Source of the DNA: Acanthosepion pharaonis
Taxonomy: Eukaryota > Mollusca > Cephalopoda > Sepiida > Sepiidae
NCBI GenBank assembly: GCA_903632075.3
Contig: CAHIKZ030005407.1
Span: 2,077,501 to 2,141,500, forward strand
DNA length: 64,000 nt
Direction: 5' to 3'
Shown: positions 55,975 to 64,000 of the stretch, in pieces
Numbering within the stretch: the first letter of the stretch is position 1
Layout: each line of letters begins with the position of its first letter
Program-made: the position numbers and the translations under genes
The notes under the pieces: model-generated
The model's input: only the letters and a program-made list of their open reading frames with translations
Told to the model about the DNA's origin: nothing
Databases searched by the model: none

Positions 55975-56200
55975 TTATTAAGCGAAGTTTAGATGTTTCA
56001 CAAGGCCGAAAGTATGAGGTACCCAATGAGGTTCGAACTCACTATTCAGTAACAAGAAAATTTTTTTAAGCGTAACTTAGATGTGGCACAAGGTCGAAAG
56101 TATGCAGCACTCAGTGGGGATCGAACTCACTACTCAGACGTAATTGATCTAGCGAGAAAATCATGCTAAAATTGCAACACGTCAAAGTGCCCACGAGTAA
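55975..56200 (-). mobile_element. SINE family 2, two copies in tandem
   Basis: Copy 1 (55975-56065) and copy 2 (56066-56200) each read, on the minus strand, box B gagttcgaacctc/gagttcgatcccc, ctcatacttt, cggccttgtg..acatctaa, and cttcgctta/gttacgctta. Copy 2 continues into the box-A side (aatgattttctcgctagatc). They share the tail, so the junction may mark insertion of one SINE into the tail of another. Confidence 0.65.
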
Positions 56201-58459
56201 TTTACTGAGCCGAAAGTAAGGAGCATCGATTTTATTTTATTTCATTTGTTTGTTTAACGGTATATCAACTTCTTATTGGTCATTTAATGCCAAAATTTAA
56301 TTTTCTTAGAAGCTTTAAGGAAATAAAATTATGATATATGTTATTCTGTTTTAACAATTGAATACATGATAAATGATACTCAGCTTTGTGACACTCATGT
56401 TTGTGTAGAACTAGAGGAAGTAATATGTGTTTTTTATGTTGTAGTTTTGTTAAAGTTATATTTTGGAATACAGTTTGATTTCTTTCAGAAATTGTAGGAT
56501 ATTATATAGGCTAATGTCATGAAAGTTCTTCCATGTTGTTTGTTTGGTAGTATTTTAAACGGATTTGGGTGAAGTTGCTACAATTTGTTAGTGTGTGTTT
56601 TATTGTGTATAGTTCTCGACATCGGTATACACCAGAGGTGGTTCTTGTTTTAGAATATGAGATTGTTGCAATGGAATAGTTATTTATTTGTACTAATGTA
56701 CAAAATGCGACACAAGGCCATAAAGGGGATTGGGGAATGAAGGTCTTCTGTCTTAATTCTAAACTTAGCTAGTCACAGACACGGACCCAAACATACCAAC
56801 AATATTCCTATCACCAAAACAACACATTCACTCCTACCTTTCTTACTGCGTCCACCATAATACCTCAAATTCTCTATGAAATCCTAACTAGTCCCCATAT
56901 GTACATTTCAAAGTCTGTGGGGGGGGAACAACAATTTAAAAAAACCCAATGATTATTTACAATATGATTTAATACTATTTACATAAAACAAAATAGGGTT
57001 AGTAATAAAACTCCCCACAATCCCTAAATGTGGCAGAAACATCAGTTAACTGGACGAAACAATTGCGGGATTATAACATTATGAAAAACCAAGCACGCCC
57101 ACAAACACGCACTCATTTAGACACAATAACAAATACGAAAACACACACACGAAACGAAAGTCATCCCGCAACAACCAGAGAACTGACATCACTGACCACC
57201 TAACGAGGGAGGGTATGGGGAATTAAACAAAAGAAAAATAGGGAGAGAAATAAAAGGGACCAATGAGCATTCATACCCTAGCTAAGTTAACCAGAAACGG
57301 GAAACTAAAGATTCAAACAAAAAATCCTAAACTAGCCTAATATCGGGGCGGGTTGCCTCTGTTCAACTCTGTTAGGACAAAATCCTGTACCTAACCGACA
57401 TCCAAGTGCCACTCCAGGTCAGCCCCTTTCACTCTACACAGTCGCGCAAGATTTACCCACCTTTTGCCGAATTCTGATGAAGAGAGTCGCCGCCTTTCCG
57501 TCCTAATCTTGACTTTAAGCAGATGCCTAAAGTACAAGATCAGTTGGGAAGAGGTGACCTTCTCACCTCCATAGAATCCCATCTGACGTGTCGAGCAAAT
57601 CACGACTCTGTGTTCCACTGCTTGCTAGGAGTTATCAAAGTTCAGACTTCGTCAACGGCGGTGCCACATTGCTACAAACAGAAGAGGCCTCAAGGACAAA
57701 GAACTTTTACATTGTTATAATGGAATATCTGATATGAAATCTGGACATTATTACGTCATCATTTCTTGTTTTCAGTTTTTGATGTAATTCTTCTATAGTA
57801 GGGTTTATGATATGAAAAACATTCTGAAAATCACTAAGCGTAAAACAGTGTCGTAAATGAATAATTAAACCAAGAATATTACATGTAAAATGTATATTTT
57901 TATGCCATGACTATACTCCTGAGTACCAATTTTTCTCCAAATGATTCAGTTATTACCGAAAGGTTTTGATTTATTTTCTATTCGAAGTTTTCTAATTACC
58001 TTAATTCCTATATTAAAATGCAGGCACTAACAATGATTTCAAATTGGATTTGTTGTTTAGGCAGCCGGCTCAATTTCAATTTGTATTTCCGATGCAAGAT
58101 ATTGACGTTGGTGATTATTGATATGCCACTTGATACTCTGCCACTTATATTTGCTTATATAGTTGCATGTTGTTTAGTGTTTTGCATTAAATGTATCTGT
58201 TTCTTTCAGATGGGTTTCCTGTGGGCATATTATTGCTGAGCTATAGTTTGTAGTCAGTAGTTTTAATTCATTAAAAACTTAACTTTAGCATCTCTTGTAT
58301 ACAACTGTATTATTGTATTTATCATTGTTTTTGGTTGTTGAGGGAGTTTGGTTGATGGTCATAAGTGGGTTGTTAATTTGTAGTATAGGATTTTTATGTT
58401 TTGGCTTTTTCAGTTTTGTTTTTGTTTACGTTGTTGGCGATGCAATGAATTTCCTCTGT
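56201..58459. other. 2.2 kb, probably LINE body and 3' end, poorly preserved
   Basis: 56225-56300 resembles the SINE family 1 tail (acggtatatcaact..gtcatttaatgcc). At 56696-56724, tgtacaaaatgcgacacaaggcc is, on the minus strand, a LINE-like 3' terminus sharing ggccttgtgtcgcat with the SINE 2 and SR tails. 57020-57720 is more complex but I could not recognise it; the 75-aa minus-strand frame (57618-57391) is unknown. It may be the remainder of the LINE whose ORF1 starts at 59655. Confidence 0.35.
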
Positions 58460-59655
58460 TTTCATTTTGTCTAATGAATCAAATCGACTTTTTCTTTCAA
58501 TTTTATCTGTGTGTTTGGATTATTTGTGTTGCATTTTTATTGCTGTTTATTTTGATTTTTTTCTCTTGAGATCCTGGACGATGGATATTCTGTTGAGTGG
58601 GGTGGAGGTTGGAGGTCTTTGTAATCTCGGTAACATTAATTCTTATTGGAAATGTTTGATAACTTTAGAAGGTGTTCTGACTGGTAATTGCTCTTTTACA
58701 CTAGTTTCACTTTTATTGTTCGAATTAGGTCTAATTACTAGCAAGGGGTTTCTGACAAGTAATTCTTTTATATTAGTCTTGCTTTTATCGTTCAAATTAG
58801 GTTTAATTTATTGTAGAAATTTGGGCCAATCATTTGGACCCAGTTGCAGCAATTTGTTTTTTTTTATCAGTGTTTCCTATTTATCATTATTAGTATTAGT
58901 TTTTTAGTGATCTGTTTGTAGGTCACGTTTTTTATATAACCTTCCTGATAGGAGATGTTTCTAGCGTGCTTAATGGTCATAATCTTTTTTTCCTTCTTCC
59001 ATATCTCGCATAATCTGGCCTATGCTGGGTGGTTTTCACTTTTCACTGCAGTTAGCACATTTGTACACGTCCTCGCACTCATTTGTCATGTGGTCTGGGT
59101 CTCGTTGACCACATTTGCCGCACACGGATTTTCTATGGCAGACATCCTCGTGATCACTAAGCTTTTGACAGCTATATCATCAGAGAGGGTTTGGGATGTT
59201 ATATTCGACTTTTGCTATAAGGTAGTCTATTTTTCCCTTTTTCTTAGAATTGCAGGCATATCAAATGTTAATTTATACGTGTTTGTTCTCCACGTTTTTT
59301 AAAGCTGACTCTTCTTACATCGATGATTCCTCGTCTTATTAATTCAGTTTTTATTTCTTCTGCTTCTTATCACTCTCCTTGAGATGTTCAATGTTTTGTG
59401 GTGGAAGTCCTTGATTTTTTCAGAAAATCTGTTAGCGTCTTTTTCTACAAGTATTGCTACATTTTTGGTCTTTTAACATTGTTTGGCATTACCTTGGAAG
59501 ATATTTATTTTTTGTATCAAAAACGGGGAAGGTTTCAGGAGTGGAGTCTCCTCCTCTGATTCCAACATTATGAATCTTAGGAATGATACTGTCTCCATAT
59601 CCGATTCTATTTTATGTGCAATCACTTGGGAGTTTTTGTTTTCTGAATTAGCCAT
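58460..59655 (-). pseudogene. CR1/jockey-like LINE ORF1 (gag-like, zinc knuckles)
   Basis: The start codon at 59655 opens MANSENKNSQVIAHKIESD. The frame breaks after about 60 codons. Further on, three Cys/His clusters appear in one frame: CQKLSDHEDVCH (about 59170-59135), CGKCGQRDPDHMTNEC (59123-59076) and CANCSENHPA (59064-59035), followed by ARLCEIWKKEKKIMTIKHAR. CCHC knuckles then CEIWKKEKxI are typical of ORF1 of CR1/jockey-group LINEs, which binds RNA. A Lys/Asn/Ser-rich tail contains a duplicated segment of about 22 residues (58741-58805 and 58668-58739). Stops (for example just after ENHPA) make it non-functional. Confidence 0.75.
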
Positions 59656-59905
59656 ATAAGTATTATTCGAAGTTCATTGTCCGGGCTTTCGACGCACCAC
59701 ATCGCCTCACACAGGGATAGGCCAAGGGGGAACCCATTCGCTTTGGCCTATCAAGACTACCCAGTCGGTATACTCATACTGGGGAAGGGACTAGTTTTAT
59801 TTTTAATCCCCGGCCTTTGGTACCCAAGATTACTACTAACTCAAACAGGTAGCCTCATTGAGAGATGCAGTCGGCGTATTTTGAACCCCCAGCCGACAGG
59901 GAGCT
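59656..59905 (-). mobile_element. LINE 5' UTR upstream of ORF1
   Basis: A GC-rich segment directly before the ORF1 start codon, with gcgtcgaaagcccggacaat, ggcctatccctgtgtgaggc, and ttgggtaccaaaggccgggg on the minus strand. LINEs are usually 5' truncated, so a preserved leader is notable. Its outer end is set where SINE family 2 sequence begins. Confidence 0.5.
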
Positions 59906-59992
59906 AATGATGACCGAACTCATTATACAGTCGTAATTGAACTAGCGAGGAAAGCTTGTTAACCATTACACTGCATGTACCCCTTAGGTGAT
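59906..59992 (-). mobile_element. SINE family 2 head
   Basis: The minus strand shows gtgtaatggttaacaagctt (box-A side), tcgctagttcaattacgac, and gagttcggtcatca as a worn box B. It lies immediately upstream of the LINE leader. Confidence 0.5.
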
Positions 59993-60354
59993 TGTAGAAG
60001 TGAAAATATAATTGGGGAGTTATAAGTTGTTACACATTTTCAGGGAATAAACCAACACAAAATAATAATTTTCAGGAATTTATACAAAGAAACAGAAAAC
60101 TTTTTTTTTTTACCTCAACTTATTGACTTTTATGCGAAAATTGTCTCTGAATTTAGATTCAAAATTCAAAATAAATTCAACACATTGCATCCCAAATGTT
60201 GACACGATTCTAAAATTCATTTTAGTTAGTAACATTGACAATAAAGTGTCATTATTTTCAGTAAGAAAATTAAAATTGTCCTTATGGATTTATTTTTCGC
60301 AAAATACAAGGTCTATGTAACATTCAAGGTAGAAGCTTACAGAATGGAAATGCT
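59993..60354. other. AT-rich DNA, nothing recognised
   Basis: No feature seen. Confidence 0.4.
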
Positions 60355-61135
60355 TTAAGGGCGTAAATGGAGCGAGGGTTGCATATTATGAGGATATATA
60401 GATAGAAAACGATTGACCCTAGACATAAAGAAAGTAAGATTGTAGCTATCAGGGAAGCATCTTCTCAGGAGTTCGTTCAACATTACAACAGTTCTGGGGA
60501 AGAATCTGAGTGGAACTTCTTCCTTACCAATGGAATATGAAAGGAATGCGTACGTGGCCTGGCTGAACGTACCTGTGAATGTCTGGAGTAGTGGAACGAA
60601 GAAATGTTGTTCGACCAAACACCTGCTATGAAAATAGTAGTAGAGCAGCAAGAGGCTAAGTTTCGTGTGTGGGGAAGGGTTGAAGGTTGAAAAGAATTTC
60701 ACCAGACACATTCGCTCCAGAATGTACATGATTCCTCCAATCTTTATCTCTACAAGAGACAGATGGATAACCAATGGAGCATTGCTTTTGACCGAGTGTG
60801 GGGAAGGGTTGAAGGTTGAAAAGAATTTCACCAGACACATGGCTGTGCAAACGCTTTTGAACTCGGTCAAAAGCAATGCTCCATTGGTTATCCATCTGTC
60901 TCTTGTAGAGATAAAGATTGGAGGAATCATGTACATTCTGGAGCGAAACAGGGTGCCAACCATTTTTGTTAGTGTCTTTAGTGATAAGTGTATATACGAG
61001 TTCCACTTGCGGTCTAGTCTGAGCTTGAGTGCAAACAGACTTTGCAGGCAAGGAACCTCATTGAGAGCGTAAGCGCATTCACATTCACAACCGTTTAAAT
61101 TCAGGGTTTCTTGTGTGATAATTTGGCTTATTTTG
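60355..61135 (-). mobile_element. LINE-A fragment with internal foldback duplication
   Basis: The minus strand is open for 263 codons (61146-60355). It reads LRLDRKWNSYIHLSLKTLTK, then EKFFSTF-type blocks, EEVPLRFFPRTVVMLNELL and CFPDSYNLTFFMSRVNRFL. The last two are the LINE-A C-terminal signature (FFPRT..LWN.LP). The frame is kept open only because the 60667-60947 rearrangement happens to add in-frame sequence. It lacks the RT active site. The plus-strand 135-aa frame over the same place is the mirror of the inverted repeat. Confidence 0.7.
60667..60947. repeat. Perfect 87-bp inverted repeat with a 45-bp direct repeat
   Basis: 60711-60797 and 60861-60947 are exact reverse complements over 87 bases, separated by 63 bases. 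A 45-bp segment (gtgtggggaagggttgaagg.. to ..cagacacat) occurs identically at 60667-60711 and 60796-60840. The order is D-I-D-I' within a LINE-A fragment. Confidence 0.97.
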
Positions 61136-61545
61136 TTTAACAGCACCTCAATGGGTTATTTAATGCCGACAAGATTTTTACGATAGGTCCATATGAATAG
61201 AATATGTATTCTTTGTAAGAAATCAATTTGTAGATCAGGTTTCATTGACGTAAAGAGGGTTTTGTCGAGAATCAAATGTATTGCTGGTAATATATCTTAA
61301 AAATGTATTACTGGTATTTTTACTATAAAATCTATTTTTATATTTTCATAGTTTTTTTTTGTGTGGGGTGGGGGTAACTATTTGCTCGTAGCTGGGACCC
61401 TAACATTTACTACCATCCCGGGTCAGTATGGACCTAGTAACAAAAGCAATTAAGAAATGGTTCCACGCTCTTCAAAACCTCACGATCAGAGGCCTTGTTG
61501 CCGGATGTGGTTTTTAGTCAACCTCCAGACGGGCTGTGTGCTGAT
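61136..61545 (-). mobile_element. Dispersed repeat R3, long copy
   Basis: It begins on the plus strand with cagcacctcaatgggttatttaatgccgac. It runs through tattgctggtaatatat, attactggtattttt, gtagctgggaccctaaca, atggttccacgctcttcaaaa and ggccttgttgccggatgtgg, in the same order as 3262-3735. Confidence 0.7.
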
Positions 61546-62069
61546 AAAACGTTACTAGCTTCGTTTGGGGCGTATTTAATGTTACAAACCAGTTAACACT
61601 CCTCTGTTGAGCTGTGTTATTTTATTGTATTAAGGAGTTTATTTTCAGCTAATCTCAAGATTTGAAGCAATGAAATTTTCAGATTTCAATCTCACTGAAT
61701 GAACCCGAGCTTTTCAAATATTTATGAGGTCTTTTGTTTTCCTTCTAAGTCGTTCAATGAAACCGCCGACTTTTACTAAGAACAAAGCATTTTTAGGAAA
61801 AAAAAAAAAAAAAAAAAAACGAAAAAAAAAAAAAAAAAAAAAAAAAAACGAAAAAAAACACTGTGATTTCAAATATTACATCTAGTCTGACAAACAATAG
61901 AAATATTTTTCTAGTTATAACTTTAACGCCTTAACTGCGAATGACGGAAATCTCTGTATCTCCATTCCTTGGCTTCACCAGTAGAGACATTCACAGCTAG
62001 GATCTGTCAGGCCACGTACTTTCAGTCTCATTAACTTCATATTCCACTCAAGCAGCCCCCCACCCCCAA
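61546..62069. other. Intervening DNA with a long A-run
   Basis: About 60 bases of A with two cg or c interruptions at 61799-61858. It is probably a retroelement tail without an identifiable body. Confidence 0.5.
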
Positions 62070-62290
62070 AAATGTTGCATTGTAAAATGAACTCCCAAGA
62101 GGATGCTTTCCGATCACTAAACTCTTAACTTCTTCAAGTCAAAGGTCAACCGTTATGTATTTCACATATCCTCATAATATTCACTTCTTGCGCCCTCCCG
62201 ATAAGCCTTTAGAACAACCTCATTTAGTAACCCTCTACTTTAAGTGGCTCTTGGGGCTTGTAGTAAGTAAAAATGATAACAAGTACATTG
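62070..62290 (+). mobile_element. LINE-A 3' end
   Basis: ttgtaaaatgaactcccaagaggatgctttcc, caaaggtcaaccgttatgtattt, and ctctactttaagtggctcttggggcttgtagtaagtaaa parallel 37270-37460. Confidence 0.65.
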
Positions 62291-62639
62291 AAACAGAATT
62301 TTCTTTTAGAAACTAAGAAAATTTATTCAGAAACATAAGCTCGATTATTACTAAATAACTGATCACCGTTGTATTAGATCACCTTCACTTATAGTTATGA
62401 AGTATTGCCAATTAGTATCTAATATTCATTTTAAATGGTATTTTTTTAATCTTGATTTTTATGATAATTTTGCACTGCAAACCGATAGCGGGTTTCTGAA
62501 ACATCATAGGCTATGCTCCCGGTGTAAGTTGATCTCACGTTCCATTTTCTCGGGTAAGCTTTGTTAACATTGCTTTTGCCATTTGAGCTACAGTGAACTT
62601 AGCGACGAGCCGAAGTCCTTGTAAACAGAGCCGTTATAC
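62291..62639. other. Intervening DNA, nothing recognised
   Basis: No repeat or frame of note. Confidence 0.4.
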
Positions 62640-63470
62640 TTTCGCCATCTCCCACACTTAAAGTGTTATTTCTTTTTTAATCATTTTCCTCCAAGCAAGT
62701 CACTAACACGCAAGGGTTATTGAGTATTAGAGAATATGAGAAAAAACATTATGAAGGAGAGAACAATGAAAGAAGTATTCATCATCATCATCCTTCGATC
62801 TCCCTAAGATTGGTCGGAACTCCATAGACAATCCCTTTCCACACAGTTCGGTCTTGTATTGCTGTCCCCAGATCCCCAATATCCAACCCTGAATCCCGAG
62901 CTATGGTGTCTGGGAAAGTCAATTTTCGTGAGAAAACACTTCCAGAAGGATACCATGGGAGTAAGGATGAGACAACTTCCCCGTTCACTTGGTGGCAGTG
63001 ACCAGTAAACTGTAATCGTTTTTGTTTGAATTTAAGAGAGATCAGTATCAGTTCTTCGTAAATTGTGTTAAGCGTTGCATTGGATCTCAAAGTGATGTCC
63101 AGGATTTTTCTAATCAGATTTGTATATGTTCCATCTAGTCGTCTTTCAAGATGAGCAGATAATGTCCAAATTTCTAATCCATACAGTAGGACTGGTTCAA
63201 TCAATGTTCGAAAGGTCTGGGCTTTTAAGGTGGGTGGAAGGTCCGAGCGCCAAATCTTGTGAAGTTTGTTACACGCATCCCATGCAAGAGCTTTGCGGAT
63301 GTTGAAGTCTTTTTGGGAATCTATTATCTGAGATCCAAGATATTTGAAGTCCTCAAATAAAGAATGAAAATAAAAATGAAGAAGTATTAAGAACTCAAAA
63401 GATAACGATTGACATTTGGAATAAAATTTCGCTGGAGATTGAACACGGATCACCAGAAAGCAAACACAGG
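62640..63470 (-). mobile_element. LINE-A 3' region interrupted by LINE-C
   Basis: Left part 62690-62779 (caagcaagtcactaacacgcaagggttattgagtattagag..) and right part 63380-63470 (gaagtattaagaactcaaaagataacgattgacattt) together match the uninterrupted LINE-A copy at 37683-37840, where gagagaacaat..aagtagag..agataacgattggcattg is continuous. Confidence 0.7.
62780..63379 (-). mobile_element. LINE-C RT C-terminal fragment with (ATG/GAT)n tail
   Basis: The minus strand is open from 63453 to 62788. It reads FEDFKYLGSQIIDSQKDFNI, RKALAWDACNKLHKIWRS, TLIEPVLLYGLEIWTLSAHL, ERRLDGTYTNLIRKILDITL, and RLQFTGHCHQVN. FKYLG, LLYG.E.WTL and LRF.GH are the C-terminal landmarks of RTE- or CR1-like reverse transcriptases. 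It ends near VPTNLREIEG and a (GAT)n tail (plus-strand tcatcatcatcatc at 62780). A perfect 9-bp duplication agaagtatt flanks it (62771-62779 and 63380-63388). It is 5' truncated, and its frame is the best preserved of the LINEs here. Confidence 0.85.
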
Positions 63471-63549
63471 CGATCCCATTTTGAATAAGTAGATCACGTG
63501 ATAGTAAAGGGAATGTATTTACGGGAATTAGAGTGGCGTCTAAGTGATC

Positions 63550-63786
63550 ACTATCCGGATTACTTCGGAAGGGTGCTTGTCAAACTCTCTGCCTCTGTGT
63601 AGAGAGGAACCCAGATGAGGCTATGCCAAAGGGCAGAGTCTCGTCTGGGGCGGTAGACAGCTACACGACCCCGTTTTTACGGGGTTTAGGGGATATTTTT
63701 GCCCGAGCCTACGGGCTCGGATACCCCACAATAAACTCGGCCTTGTGCCACATCCGACCGCGTGGGGCGGTTAGTGAATATCATTA
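63550..63786 (+). repeat. Structured repeat SR, tandem unit 1
   Basis: Hairpin A ctctct/agagag (63585-63590, 63601-63606). Hairpin B from cccagatgaggctatgcc (63610-63627) to gggcagagtctcgtctggg (63631-63649), about 18 pairs with one A-G clash. Hairpin C accccg/cggggt (63668-63673, 63680-63685). Hairpin D ccgagcc/ggctcgg (63703-63709, 63714-63720) closed by a tacg loop of the stable UNCG type. Then ataaactcggccttgtgccacatccgacc. Repeat period to the next unit is 236. No believable reading frame. Confidence 0.8.
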
Positions 63787-64000
63787 CTATACAGATTATT
63801 TCGGTAGTGTGCTTGTCAAACTCTCTCCTTCCAGACAGAGAAGAACCCAGACGAGGCTGTGCCGAAAGGCGGCGTCTAGTCTGGGGTAGTAGACAGCTAC
63901 CCGACCCATTTCTTACAGGGTCTACGGGGAATTTTTTGACCGAGCTTAAGAGCTCGGATACCTCACTATAAACTGGGGCGGTTAGTGAATATCTCACTAT
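63787..64000 (+). repeat. Structured repeat SR, tandem unit 2 (runs to window edge)
   Basis: Same order as unit 1 with changed bases. Hairpin B is cccagacgaggctgtgcc gaaa ggcggcgtctagtctggg (63845-63884). Hairpin C is gaccc/gggtc (63903-63907, 63918-63922). Hairpin D is ccgagct/agctcgg with loop taag (63940-63957). The ggccttgtgccacatccgacc block of unit 1 is deleted. The sequence repeats the unit-1 exit (actggggcggttagtgaatat) and begins again at 63990, so a third unit may follow outside the window. Confidence 0.8.

Noticed and set aside
58467..59302. 146- and 115-aa plus-strand open frames resembling membrane proteins
   Set aside because: They are antisense shadows of the minus-strand LINE ORF1. 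Their hydrophobic look comes from the complement of Lys/Asn codons.
60665..61072. 135-aa plus-strand open frame
   Set aside because: It mirrors the perfect inverted repeat. The minus strand carries the LINE coding sequence.

Overview
This 64 kb window looks like repeat-dominated, AT-rich nuclear DNA of an animal, most plausibly a lophotrochozoan such as a cephalopod mollusc. That placement is an inference from long compound microsatellites (TA, TATC, TAA, CA, CT), SINEs with a 5S-rRNA head plus a tRNA head, several Penelope-like elements, TTAGGG-type internal telomere-like DNA and a dense mix of decayed LINEs. I found no host protein-coding gene, rRNA gene or functional tRNA gene. Nearly all the open frames are microsatellite read-through or pieces of decayed transposons.

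Layout. 0-5 kb: tRNA-derived SINEs, an internally deleted mariner, microsatellites, and the first copy of a dispersed repeat (R3). 5-10 kb: a structured repeat (SR), a P-element/THAP9-like transposase pseudogene, a Penelope-like endonuclease fragment, and a LINE split by a SINE. 11-14 kb: opposed SINEs flanking a 450-bp direct duplication, then a composite 5S-tRNA SINE and LINE 3' ends. 14.4-17.3 kb: (CA)n, a 1.8 kb polypyrimidine tract flipping to polypurine, and a TIR transposon with a LINE end inside it. 17.7-21.2 kb: a 31-bp minisatellite, duplicated telomere-like blocks and a 1.3 kb TATC higher-order array. 21.8-27.7 kb: microsatellites, a second Penelope-like fragment, a second mariner, and a LINE RT piece with a YADD box.

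28-36 kb: a decayed Ty3/gypsy element on the minus strand (remnant LTRs, gag zinc knuckle, protease, RT, RNase H, integrase) carrying a nested tRNA-headed repeat with a hammerhead-like core. It is followed by a 5S-tRNA SINE and a train of truncated R4/Dong-like LINE 3' ends joined through (TAA)n or (TAC)n tracts. 36-47 kb: LINE 3' ends, SINEs, a second SR copy and compound TA/TATC arrays. 47.5-50.4 kb: the most complete Penelope-like element (RT plus GIY-YIG), meeting a second hammerhead-bearing repeat and another Penelope-like fragment in opposite orientation. 50.7-56 kb: LINE ends, a GATA array, mariner remnants, a mariner-like MITE and a 0.9 kb CT-rich minisatellite. 56-64 kb: a CR1/jockey-like LINE 5' end with a zinc-knuckle ORF1, a LINE fragment containing a perfect 87-bp inverted repeat, a LINE inserted in a LINE with a 9-bp target duplication, and a tandem pair of SR units at the right edge.

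The strongest candidates for something undescribed are the SR family, whose hairpins are kept by compensatory changes between copies; the tRNA-headed repeat with a hammerhead-like core; the perfect foldback inside a LINE; and the serial LINE insertions at TAA tracts. Family names used below (LINE-A, LINE-B, LINE-C, SINE families 1-3, R3, SR) are labels for copies matched by eye within this window.
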